64,000 nucleotides of DNA from Nakamurella leprariae. GTDB lineage: Bacteria; Actinomycetota; Actinomycetes; Mycobacteriales; Nakamurellaceae. The stretch lies in contig NZ_JAERWK010000003.1 in the NCBI RefSeq assembly GCF_016918035.1, forward strand, positions 186,001-250,000. Reading direction: 5' to 3'. Made by a program: the position numbers and the translations under genes. Of this stretch, positions 23,206 to 31,338 are shown piece by piece (positions within the stretch are counted from its first letter, which is position 1; every line of letters begins with the position of its first letter). The notes below the pieces were generated by a model. The model saw only the letters and a list, made by a program, of their open reading frames with translations. It did no database searches and was not told the origin of the DNA.

Positions 23206-24998
23206 AGCACGACGACCACGACGACTTCGCCGTGCTGGTCGGTGCCCGCGGCAGCATCACATCGGTGGAGGCCGGACGCCCGGACGCCGTGCCGGACGGC
23301 GTGCTCGAGGCGGCCGGGCGGCTCGCCGCGACCGGGCACGGCGACACCCAGGCCCGGTTCGTCTGGGTCGGTGACGCGGCCTCGGAGCGGTACCTGGTCA
23401 CCGTCGACGTCCACGGCAGCGGTCCGCGTCGTACCGCGGACGTCTCCGGCCGCCAGGCCTTCCAGTTGCCGTTCGGCATCACCGTCCGCGAACTGGACGT
23501 GCTGTCGCTGGTCGCCATCGGCGCCACCAACACCGAGATCGCCGGGCGGCTGTTCCTGAGCACCCGCACGGTGACCACGCACGTCGACCGCATCATGCGC
23601 AAACTCGGTGTCTCCCACCGCACCTCAGCCGCGGTCATCGCCGCCGAGGAAGGGTTGATCCGGTTGCCGTTCCCCGGCGGGGAGGACGGCTTCGACGCGC
23701 TGCGCCTGGGCCGGCAGCTCAGCGGGCGCGACGCGGCGCCGGGCCCGGCCACCGAGGTGATCAGCTGGCCGCGGCTCACCCGGACGCCCCTGGTGGTCGG
23801 GGCGGCCCTGCCGCTGCGCGGGTGGGCCGCCGCGGACGGCATCGAGATGGCCCGGGCCACCCAGCTCGCGGTGGAGGAGATCAACGCCCGCGGCGGCATC
23901 GACGGCCGGTTGCTGTCCATGGAGATCATGGACGTCGACATCATGGACGTGGACAGCGTCCGGCGGACGTTCACCGAGCTCACCGAGCGGGACGTCGACG
24001 TGATCACGTCCGGCTACGTCCCGTACCAGGACGTCGCCCACGACATCGTGGCCGACAGCGGCATCCCGTACCTGCACGCCGCGACCATGGCCGCCATGGA
24101 GCGCCGGGTGCTGGACGACCCGGTCCGGCACGCCCGCATCTTCCAGGTCTGCCCCAGCGACCGGCACTACGCGCCCCGGTTCGTGGAGGAGATGACCGCG
24201 CTGCGGGACCGCGGTGAGTGGGTACCCAGCTCGGACCGGCTCGCCGTGGTGATGAGCCCGTGGGCCATGGACCTGCAGGCCAGCCCGACCGACCTGGGCG
24301 TGGCCGAGGCCGCCCGGCTGGCCGAGCGGCACGGCTGGGCGCTCGAACTGGTGCAGCCGATGGACCACAGCATCACCACCTGGGCCGGCGTCGCGGAGCG
24401 GATCGTGCACAGCGAGCCGGCCGCGGTGATGCTCGGGCACTACCTGGTGGACGGCACCGCGGCGTTCCTGGAGGCGTTCCACCGGGCGCCGTCGGACACG
24501 CTGGTCTACTCCATCTACGCGCCCAGCGTGCCGGCCTTCCGCGAGCAACTGGGCGCCCGGGCCGAAGGGCTGCTCTGGGCGACGGTGACCGGTACCTACT
24601 CCGATCCGCTGGCCCGGGCCTTCGTGGCCAAGTACACCTCGCGGTTCGGCGTGAAGCCCGGACGGTCGCACGCCGGGATCGCCTACGACCGGGTGCGGCT
24701 GGCCGCCAGTGCGTGGTCACAGGTGGCCAACCCGCGCGACCGGGGCGCGGTGGCGATCGAGCTGCGACACAGCGCGGTGCGCGGGGTCAACGGCGCGTAC
24801 TGGTTCGACAACGACTCACAGACGGCGCTGTCGTACACCAACCGGACCATGGATCCATCGCTGGCCCAGGCGCACCTGGTGTTCCAGATCCAGGACGGCC
24901 GGCAGCGCATCCTGAGCCCGACGCCGTACGCGGACACCGTGTTCCGTCCGCAGCCGTGGCTGACCCGGACGGCCGGGACCCGGCTCGCGGCGTCCTGA
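23202..24998 (+). CDS. LuxR HTH regulator fused to a type I periplasmic-binding-protein domain
   Basis: This 598-aa protein carries a GerE HTH around residues 90-150 (TVRELDVLSLVAIGATNTEI, then AGRLFLSTRTVTTHVDRIMR) after a short N-terminal domain. From about residue 195 it continues as an amide/branched-chain amino-acid-type binding-protein fold: LPLRGWAAADGIEMARATQL, AVEEINARGGIDGRLLSMEI, DVITSGYVPYQDVA, SHAGIAYDRVRLAASAW. No signal peptide or membrane span is seen, so the binding domain works in the cytoplasm as a ligand sensor. It stands just upstream of and in the same direction as the catabolic operon, which it presumably controls. Confidence 0.87.
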   Translation: MKHDDHDDFAVLVGARGSITSVEAGRPDAVPDGVLEAAGRLAATGHGDTQARFVWVGDAASERYLVTVDVHGSGPRRTADVSGRQAFQLPFGITVRELDVLSLVAIGATNTEIAGRLFLSTRTVTTHVDRIMRKLGVSHRTSAAVIAAEEGLIRLPFPGGEDGFDALRLGRQLSGRDAAPGPATEVISWPRLTRTPLVVGAALPLRGWAAADGIEMARATQLAVEEINARGGIDGRLLSMEIMDVDIMDVDSVRRTFTELTERDVDVITSGYVPYQDVAHDIVADSGIPYLHAATMAAMERRVLDDPVRHARIFQVCPSDRHYAPRFVEEMTALRDRGEWVPSSDRLAVVMSPWAMDLQASPTDLGVAEAARLAERHGWALELVQPMDHSITTWAGVAERIVHSEPAAVMLGHYLVDGTAAFLEAFHRAPSDTLVYSIYAPSVPAFREQLGARAEGLLWATVTGTYSDPLARAFVAKYTSRFGVKPGRSHAGIAYDRVRLAASAWSQVANPRDRGAVAIELRHSAVRGVNGAYWFDNDSQTALSYTNRTMDPSLAQAHLVFQIQDGRQRILSPTPYADTVFRPQPWLTRTAGTRLAAS

Positions 24999-25016
24999 CC
25001 GGCGCTCTCCCAGGCG

Positions 25017-25033
25017 TTACACGGCATACGTAA
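25017..25033. promoter_or_regulatory. Possible operator (TTAC-N9-GTAA dyad)
   Basis: TTAC (25017-25020) and GTAA (25030-25033) form an inverted repeat with a 9-bp spacer, in an AT-richer patch 90 bp before the first SDR of the catabolic operon. A TAACCT -10-like hexamer follows at 25066. Short dyads of this size suit LuxR-type dimers; binding by the neighbouring regulator is a guess. Confidence 0.3.
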
Positions 25034-25124
25034 TCTCGACGATCCCCGCGACCCTGCGCCGTTCCTAACCTGCTCCCACACCAGCCGGGACCACCCCGGC
25101 TGCGGGACCAGGAAGGGAGGCCCG

Positions 25125-25844
25125 ATGCCACGCCTGCAGGGCAAGACCGCCATCGTCACCGGGGCCGCCCGCGGCATCGGCCGCGGCATCGCGGAGCTCA
25201 TGGCCACCGAGGGCGCCACCGTCATCGGCGCCGATGTCCTGCCGTTCGAGGGCGACTCCGCGCTGGCGGCGTCGGTGCACCTGGACGTCACCGACGAGCC
25301 CGGCTGGACCGCACTGGTCGAGCAGGTCGTCGCCGACCACGGCGCGGTCGACATCCTGGTCAACAACGCGGGTGTCGCGGACTACGACGTCGTGCACGAG
25401 ACCAGCCTGCAGGCCTGGGAACGGGTCATCGACATCGACCAGACCGGCGTCTTCCTGGGCATGAAGGCGGTCATCCCGTCGATGCAGCGCACCGGCGGCG
25501 GCTCCATCGTGAACATCTCGTCGATCGTGGGTGCCGTGGCGGTCCCGGGCATCACCGCCTACCACGCCGCCAAGGGCGCCGTCCGCACGCTGACCAAGAA
25601 CGCCGCGGTCACGTACGCCACCGACGGCATCCGGGCCAACGCGATCCTGCCCGGCTGGATCCGCACGCCGATGACCGTGGACCAGACCGACGAGGTGAAC
25701 GCCCGGTACATCGACAACACGCCGATCCCCCGGGCCGGGAATCCGGACGACGTCGCCTGGGCAGCGGTCTATCTCGCCTCGGACGAAGCGTCGTTCGTGA
25801 CGGGCGTGGACCTGCCGGTCGACGGGGGGTACCTGGCCCGATGA
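25125..25844 (+). CDS. SDR-family oxidoreductase, first gene of catabolic operon
   Basis: This 239-aa short-chain dehydrogenase contains [33 protein letters not shown], catalytic Ser in [14 protein letters not shown], and YxxxK in [20 protein letters not shown]. Asp follows the beta-2 strand ([11 protein letters not shown]), which favours NAD(H). ATG 25125 has AAGGGAGG upstream. It overlaps the next SDR by 4 bp and shares clear similarity with it ([33 protein letters not shown]), so the two arose by tandem duplication. The pair may act as a two-subunit or sequential alcohol/ketone dehydrogenase on the imported compound. Confidence 0.9.
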   Translation: MPRLQGKTAIVTGAARGIGRGIAELMATEGATVIGADVLPFEGDSALAASVHLDVTDEPGWTALVEQVVADHGAVDILVNNAGVADYDVVHETSLQAWERVIDIDQTGVFLGMKAVIPSMQRTGGGSIVNISSIVGAVAVPGITAYHAAKGAVRTLTKNAAVTYATDGIRANAILPGWIRTPMTVDQTDEVNARYIDNTPIPRAGNPDDVAWAAVYLASDEASFVTGVDLPVDGGYLAR

Positions 25845-26578
25845 ACGGGATCCGCAGCACGCAGCGGTTGCAGGGCAAGGTCGCCGTCGTCACCGGTGCG
25901 GCCATGGGGATCGGGCACGCCGTGGTCCGGGCGTTCGCCGACGAGGGTGCCTGGGTGATCGCCGCCGACGTCGCCCCGTTCGGTCGACCCTATCCCCTGG
26001 TCGAGCAGCGCCGGCTGGACGTCGGCGACGAGCACGCCTGGGCCGAGCTGGCCGACCACCTCGCGGCCCGCTACGGCCGGGTCGACGTGCTGGCCAACGT
26101 GGCCGGGGTCATCGGCTACGACGCCATCGCCGACCTGGACCTGGCCGAGTGGCAGCGCATCATCCGGGTCGACCAGACCGGTGTCTTCCTCGGGATGCGG
26201 GCGATGCTGCCCGCGATGCTGGCAGCCGGGTCCGGGTCGATCATCAACTTCTCGTCCGACTGGGGCGTCGTCGGCGGCGTCGGCGTCACCGCCTACAACG
26301 CGGCCAAGGGCGCCGTCGGGTCGATGTCACGCAACGCGGCGGTGACGTACGCGGCCCAGGGCGTCCGGGTCAACGCGATGGTGCCCGGATGGATCAGCAC
26401 CCCGCTCACCGACCGGCAGCCCGCCGACGCCAATGCTCGGGTCATCGGCTCCACGCCGGTCGGCCACGGTGGCAGTCCGTCCGACATCGCGGCCGCATGC
26501 GTCTATCTCGCCTCGGACGAGTCCCGCTTCGTCACCGGCACCGACTTCGTCGTCGACGGCGGGTTCCTGGCCACCTGA
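25841..26578 (+). CDS. SDR-family oxidoreductase, tandem paralogue
   Basis: This 245-aa short-chain dehydrogenase is coupled to the upstream paralogue (ATGA at 25841). Motifs are [17 protein letters not shown], catalytic Ser in [14 protein letters not shown] and [17 protein letters not shown]. The usual NNAG structural motif reads NVAG, so the conserved Asn that helps the active-site proton relay is replaced by Val at the second position while the first Asn is kept. Asp after the second strand (IAADVAPFG) again suggests NAD(H). It is followed at 53 bp by the deacetylase gene. Confidence 0.89.
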   Translation: MNGIRSTQRLQGKVAVVTGAAMGIGHAVVRAFADEGAWVIAADVAPFGRPYPLVEQRRLDVGDEHAWAELADHLAARYGRVDVLANVAGVIGYDAIADLDLAEWQRIIRVDQTGVFLGMRAMLPAMLAAGSGSIINFSSDWGVVGGVGVTAYNAAKGAVGSMSRNAAVTYAAQGVRVNAMVPGWISTPLTDRQPADANARVIGSTPVGHGGSPSDIAAACVYLASDESRFVTGTDFVVDGGFLAT

Positions 26579-26631
26579 CGGCCACCCACACCGACACCGC
26601 CTCGCACGACCGCATCCTGGAAGAGGACATC

Positions 26632-27474
26632 ATGACCCTGCAACTCCCCGACGGGAAGACGCTCGCCGTCAGCATCGGCGCCGACTTCGACGCGCACAGC
26701 GTGTGGATGGGCACCTTCGGGCTGTCCAGCCCCAGCTACCTGTCCCGCGGCGAGTTCGGCGCGGAGGTGGGCGTGCCCCGCCTGCTGGAGCTGTTCTCCC
26801 GCTACGACATCCGCACCACGTGGTGCACCCCCGCCCACACCATGATCACCTTCACCGACCGGTTCAACTCGATCCTCGAGGGTGGCCACGAGATCGCCGC
26901 GCACGGCTGCTGGCACGAGCCGGTGCCGAAGCTGGAGGGTGACGCGGAGCGGCGGCTCATGGAGAAGACGCTGGAGCTGCACCAGAAGTACGTCGGCAAG
27001 CGCCCGCGTGGCTACCGCTCCCCCGCCTGGGACTTCACCGAGGAGACCCTGGGCCTGCTCGAGGAGTTCGGGTTCGAGTGGGACTCCTCGCTGATGGGGC
27101 GCGATTTCGAGCCCTACCACCCGCGTCCGGTGAACGTCGGCTGGGAGGAGGGCAGCACCTTCGGGCCGGCCAGCCCGATCCTCGAGTTCCCCGTCTCCTG
27201 GTTCCTGGACGACTTCCCGGTCGCCGAGTACATCCCCGGTGTGAACCCGGGCCTGGGCTCCAGCGAAGTCATGTTCCAGCGGTTCAAGGACCACTTCGAC
27301 TACGCCTACCAGCACGTCCCGGGCGGCGTGCTGTCGATCACCGTGCACCCGCAGACCATCGGCCGGGCGCACCACATGCTCGGGTTCGAGCGGCTCATCG
27401 ACTACATGGCCGGCTTCCCCGGCACCTGGTTCGCACCGCTGTCGGACATCTACGACACCTGGGGCGAGGACTGA
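26632..27474 (+). CDS. Polysaccharide deacetylase-family (NodB fold) hydrolase
   Basis: This 280-aa carbohydrate-esterase-4-type protein resembles the cytoplasmic PuuE/allantoinase-like branch rather than secreted chitin deacetylases. The metal site is suggested by SIGADFDAHSVWMG (Asp pair), GHEIAAHGCWHE (His) and PRGYRSPAWDFTEE. LSITVHPQTIGRAHHMLG supplies the C-terminal His. There is no signal peptide. Such enzymes hydrolyse C-N amide or ureide bonds of small molecules. Its place between SDRs and an importer points to a cytoplasmic amidase step in the same catabolic pathway. Confidence 0.85.
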   Translation: MTLQLPDGKTLAVSIGADFDAHSVWMGTFGLSSPSYLSRGEFGAEVGVPRLLELFSRYDIRTTWCTPAHTMITFTDRFNSILEGGHEIAAHGCWHEPVPKLEGDAERRLMEKTLELHQKYVGKRPRGYRSPAWDFTEETLGLLEEFGFEWDSSLMGRDFEPYHPRPVNVGWEEGSTFGPASPILEFPVSWFLDDFPVAEYIPGVNPGLGSSEVMFQRFKDHFDYAYQHVPGGVLSITVHPQTIGRAHHMLGFERLIDYMAGFPGTWFAPLSDIYDTWGED

Positions 27475-27550
27475 GGTCCTCGTACCGGGCCCGACGCCCC
27501 ATCTCCGTCCTGCGACTCCCCCAGCGCATCTGCCCAGAGAGGCACTGCTC

Positions 27551-28621
27551 ATGAAGCGCACCGTCCGCACCACCGTCGCCGCCGTCGCCGCGGTCTCGGC
27601 CCTGACCCTCACCGCGTGCAGCACCGCCAGTTCCCAGCAACAGAGCTCGTCCTCGGCCGCGGCGTCCGGAGGCAGCAGCAGCGCCGCCGCGGCGGCGCAG
27701 CCGGAGCCCACCGTCGACGCGGTGAGCGACCTGAAGATCGCGTACTTCTCGGCCGGCAGCAGCAACCAGTACCTTCAGGCCGCGATCGACGAGGCCAAGA
27801 CCTTCGCCGGCGAGACCGGCGTGCAGCTGGACGTCTTCGACGGCCAGTTCGACGCCCAGGTCCAGTTCGACCAGATGCAGACCGCTCTGACCAGTGGCAA
27901 GTACAACACTTTCGTGGTCGAGCCGAACGACGGCAACCTGGTCTGCAACCTGCTGACCCGGGACGCGCCGGCCGCCGGGGTCATGGTCAGCGTGTTCAAC
28001 CTGCCCATCTGCGGCCGGGCCACCAACCTGGGCGAGGAGACCTGGCAGCCGGGCACCGTCACCTACGTGGGCGGCCAGACGCTGGACGTCTACCAGGCCT
28101 GGATGGACCAGATCATCGAGGCCTACCCGGACGGCGGCAAGGTCGCCCTGATCTCCGGTCCCGACCTGAACGCCAACTCCATCTGCTTCTTCGACGCCGC
28201 GAAGAAATTGGAGGACAACGGCTTCGAGATCGTCGCCCAGCAGACGACCGACTACACCACCCCACAGGCGTTCCAGGCCGCACAGACCATCGTGCAGGCC
28301 AACCCCGACCTGGACATCCTGATGTCCAACTTCTCGGGCATGACCCGCGGGGTGGTGCAGGCCACCGCCGGTACCGACATCGCCGTGCACGACTTCGGCG
28401 GCGACCAGTGGGCGCTGGACAACGTGCAGTCGGGTGCGCTGGCCGGCACGATCATCATGCTGCCGCGGCAGGAGACACGGGACGCGCTGCAGGCCGTCGT
28501 CGACCTGGTCGAGGGCGAGCAGCCGGAGCGCTTCGTGAACCTGGCCGAGTCCGACGTGCTGCCGAACGGTACCCCGTTCGTCACGCCGGAGAACGTCGGC
28601 GAGTACACCGCCGAGTACTGA
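27551..28621 (+). CDS. Sugar-type ABC transporter substrate-binding lipoprotein
   Basis: This 356-aa exported lipoprotein has a signal peptide ending in the lipobox LTAC (about residue 24), then a Ser/Gln/Ala-rich tether. The mature domain is of the RbsB/type I (Peripla_BP_4) family: KIAYFSAGSSNQYLQAAIDE, YNTFVVEPNDGNLVCNLL, GKVALISGPDLNANSICF and VHDFGGDQWALDNVQSG. It delivers substrate to the ATPase and permease encoded next. A 14-bp hairpin after the gene probably keeps its mRNA level above that of the transporter genes. The ligand need not be a sugar, given the linked enzymes. Confidence 0.9.
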   Translation: MKRTVRTTVAAVAAVSALTLTACSTASSQQQSSSSAAASGGSSSAAAAAQPEPTVDAVSDLKIAYFSAGSSNQYLQAAIDEAKTFAGETGVQLDVFDGQFDAQVQFDQMQTALTSGKYNTFVVEPNDGNLVCNLLTRDAPAAGVMVSVFNLPICGRATNLGEETWQPGTVTYVGGQTLDVYQAWMDQIIEAYPDGGKVALISGPDLNANSICFFDAAKKLEDNGFEIVAQQTTDYTTPQAFQAAQTIVQANPDLDILMSNFSGMTRGVVQATAGTDIAVHDFGGDQWALDNVQSGALAGTIIMLPRQETRDALQAVVDLVEGEQPERFVNLAESDVLPNGTPFVTPENVGEYTAEY

Positions 28622-28646
28622 TCCGCACCTCCTGATCCCCCATGAC

Positions 28647-28690
28647 CCCGGGCGGTCGGCCGAGCCACGACCGCTCGCCGACCGCCCGGG
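28647..28690 (+). terminator. Intra-operon hairpin between binding protein and ATPase genes
   Basis: CCCGGGCGGTCGGC (28647-28660) pairs perfectly with GCCGACCGCCCGGG (28677-28690), loop 16 nt. Position after a binding-protein gene is typical of stabilising or partially terminating structures that raise binding-protein yield. The ATPase GTG at 28718 with AGGAGGAG follows. Confidence 0.6.
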
Positions 28691-28717
28691 CCGTCCCCCC
28701 AGTCGTGAGGAGGAGCC

Positions 28718-30238
28718 GTGGCTCACCCCGCAGATCCGTCCGTCCCGCCTGCCATCCAGTGCGTGGGCGCGTCCAAGAAGTTCGCCGGCAAGTACGCCGT
28801 GCACGGCGCCGACCTGGTCGTCGAGCCCGGCACCATCCACGCACTGGTCGGTGAGAACGGTGCCGGCAAGTCGACGCTGCTCGGCATGATCAGCGGCCGG
28901 CTGGCCGCCGACGAGGGCGTCATCCGCGTGTTCGGCGACCAGTTGCACTCCTCGAGCCCACGCGACGCCCGCCGGCACGGGCTGGTCGTCGTGTACCAGG
29001 AGTTGACCATGGTGCCGGCCTTCACCGCGGCGCAGAACGTCTTCCTGGGTCAGCTCGACTCGCGCGGTGGGATGACCCTGGACCGGGCGATGCGGCAGCG
29101 CTACCTCGAGCTGTGCCGGCAGTTCGACGTCGCCATCGACCCCGACGTCCCGGCCCGCGACCTGTCGGTCTCGCAGCAGCAGATCGTCGAGATCATGCGC
29201 GGCGTCCAGGCCGACAGCCGGGTGCTGATGCTCGACGAGCCCAGTGCCGCGCTGGCCGAGCACGAGCGGGAGATCCTCTACCGCATCCTGGACCAGCTCA
29301 GGGCGGGTGGCACGACCATCGTCTTCGTCAGCCACAACCTGGACGAGGTGCTCCAGCTCTCGGACCACATCACCGTGATGCGGGACAGCCAGGTGGTGGT
29401 GTCCGCGCCGCGCAGCGAGTGGACCAAGCAGTCGATCGTGCAGCGCATGGTCGGCAAGGCGGTGGTCATCGAGAAGCGCACCGAGCGGCACCCGCTCGGC
29501 GAGGAGTCCATCGCGGTGCGCGACGTGACCTGGCCCGGCGTGCTCGACGGCATCTCGGTGACCGCCCGGGCCGGCGAGATCGTCGGCCTGTGGGGCCTGG
29601 TCGGTTCCGGCCGGACCAGCTTCTTCCGATCGCTGTGCGGGCTGGAGCACCGGTCCCGGGGCGAGCTGACCCTGGCCGGCCGACCGGTGCCGTGGCCCCG
29701 GTCGATGCGCACCGCGGTCTCCTCCGGGGTGGTCATGGTCCCGGAGAGCCGCCGGCACGCCCTGGTCATGGGCATGGACGCAGTGTCCAACTACTGGCTC
29801 GGCCGGCGCAGCCGCACCCGTGGCCTGCTCTCGTTCCGCAAGGAGCGGGGCGACGTCGTGCGCGACTCGGCGTTCTTCGGCTTCAACACCAAGCGGGTCA
29901 CCGAGGCCGTCCGCACCCTGTCCGGCGGCAATCAGCAGAAGGTGCTGCTGGCCAAGTGGGCCGGCTACCGCCCCAAGGTGTTCCTCATCGACGAGCCCAC
30001 CCGCGGCATCGATGTCGGTGCCAAGGCCGAGGTGCTGGCGTCACTGGTCAATCTGGCGCGTGAGGGCGCCACCATCATCGTGACCTCTTCCGAACTCGAG
30101 GAGGTCCTGGCCATCTGCGACCGGCTCCTCGTGTTCTCGCACGGCCGGGTCGTCCACGAGCTGGACACCCGGGACGGCGACGTGTCGGTCGAGGAGATCG
30201 TCAGGTTCGGGTTCGGAGAGAGTGAGGCAGCAGCATGA
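28718..30238 (+). CDS. Sugar-type ABC transporter ATPase, two NBDs (RbsA/MglA-like)
   Basis: This 506-aa protein carries tandem nucleotide-binding domains. NBD1 has VGENGAGKSTLLGMI, signature-region SVSQQQIVEIMR and Walker B VLMLDEPSAAL. NBD2 has a degenerate Walker A (GLVGSGRTSFFRSL), a good signature LSGGNQQKVLLAKW and Walker B FLIDEPTRGID. This asymmetry is the rule in the RbsA/MglA/XylG family. It powers import with the permease that follows (4-bp overlap at 30235). GTG 28718 is the start. Confidence 0.93.
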   Translation: MAHPADPSVPPAIQCVGASKKFAGKYAVHGADLVVEPGTIHALVGENGAGKSTLLGMISGRLAADEGVIRVFGDQLHSSSPRDARRHGLVVVYQELTMVPAFTAAQNVFLGQLDSRGGMTLDRAMRQRYLELCRQFDVAIDPDVPARDLSVSQQQIVEIMRGVQADSRVLMLDEPSAALAEHEREILYRILDQLRAGGTTIVFVSHNLDEVLQLSDHITVMRDSQVVVSAPRSEWTKQSIVQRMVGKAVVIEKRTERHPLGEESIAVRDVTWPGVLDGISVTARAGEIVGLWGLVGSGRTSFFRSLCGLEHRSRGELTLAGRPVPWPRSMRTAVSSGVVMVPESRRHALVMGMDAVSNYWLGRRSRTRGLLSFRKERGDVVRDSAFFGFNTKRVTEAVRTLSGGNQQKVLLAKWAGYRPKVFLIDEPTRGIDVGAKAEVLASLVNLAREGATIIVTSSELEEVLAICDRLLVFSHGRVVHELDTRDGDVSVEEIVRFGFGESEAAA

Positions 30239-31278
30239 GCACCACCCCGCAGGGCGGGACGGGCACCGTCCCGCAGACCCCCACGCCGTCGGGACCGGGG
30301 GCAACGCCGCGGATGTCGGACGGCGCCGCGACCCGGCCGGGCATCGGTCAGTACGCCACCCGGTACAGCATGGTCGGCGTCCTGGTCGTCCTCATCATCG
30401 TCGCGACGATCCTCTACCCGGGCTTCCTGAACCCGGCCAACATCGGCAACATCCTCACCCAGAACTCCGCGGTCGGGATCATCGCCATCGGGATGACCTT
30501 CGTGATCATCAGCGGTGGGTTCGACCTGTCCGTCGGCGCCACCTACGCCCTGGGCGCCGTGCTGTTCGCCGGTCTGACCATCCAGACCGGATCCATCGTG
30601 GTGGCCGGGATCGGTGCCATCGCGGCGGGTGTCGTCGTCGGCCTGATCAACGGCGTGATCGTCTCCCGGTTGAACGTGAATCCGTTCGTGGCCACCCTGG
30701 GCACCTCGTCGGTGGTCAGCGGTATCGCCTACATCTACTCGGACTCCTCGCCGTTCATCGTGAACGACGATCCGCAGTTCCAGGACCTGGCCCTCTCCAC
30801 CATCGCCGGGGTGCGGCTGCCCATCTGGATCCTGGTCATCGCCTTCATCGTCGCGGCGCTGCTGCTGGCCCGGACCACGTTCGGGCGCAACATCTACGCG
30901 GTCGGCGGCAACTACGAGGCGGCCTGGCTGTCCGGCCTGCGGGTGAAGGGCCTCAACGCGAGCGTCTACGTGCTCACCGGGGTGCTGGCCGCGCTGGCCG
31001 GGATGATGGACGCCTCCCGGCTCGGCGTCGGCCAGGCTGACGTGGGCGGGTCGATGGCCCTGGACGCGATCGCCATCGTGGTCGTCGGCGGCACCTCGCT
31101 GCTCGGCGGTGAGGGCGCGATCTGGCGGTCCGCGGTCGGCCTGCTCATCCTGGCCACGCTCACCAACGTGTTCTACAGCCTCAACGTCTCGCAACACTGG
31201 CAGTTGATCGCCAAGGGCTGCATCGTGGTGGCCGCGGTGGCGGTCGACGCGATCATCCGGCACCGCAAGCGCGGCTGA
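30235..31278 (+). CDS. Sugar-type ABC transporter permease (RbsC-like)
   Basis: This 347-aa polytopic membrane protein of the BPD_transp_2 family has about eight to ten hydrophobic segments, beginning near residue 45 (MVGVLVVLIIVATILYPGFL). Family motifs include IAIGMTFVIISGGFDLSVG and the cytoplasmic loop GRNIYAVGGNYEAAWLSG (ATPase contact). The first 40 residues are a Pro/Gly/Thr-rich cytosolic extension. Its ATG overlaps the ATPase stop. Only one permease gene is present, as expected for a homodimeric channel. Confidence 0.92.
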   Translation: MSTTPQGGTGTVPQTPTPSGPGATPRMSDGAATRPGIGQYATRYSMVGVLVVLIIVATILYPGFLNPANIGNILTQNSAVGIIAIGMTFVIISGGFDLSVGATYALGAVLFAGLTIQTGSIVVAGIGAIAAGVVVGLINGVIVSRLNVNPFVATLGTSSVVSGIAYIYSDSSPFIVNDDPQFQDLALSTIAGVRLPIWILVIAFIVAALLLARTTFGRNIYAVGGNYEAAWLSGLRVKGLNASVYVLTGVLAALAGMMDASRLGVGQADVGGSMALDAIAIVVVGGTSLLGGEGAIWRSAVGLLILATLTNVFYSLNVSQHWQLIAKGCIVVAAVAVDAIIRHRKRG

Positions 31279-31338
31279 CCCACACCGGCCGTCCAGCACC
31301 GGCAGTCCAGCACCGGCAGTCCAGGAAGGAGCGGCGCC

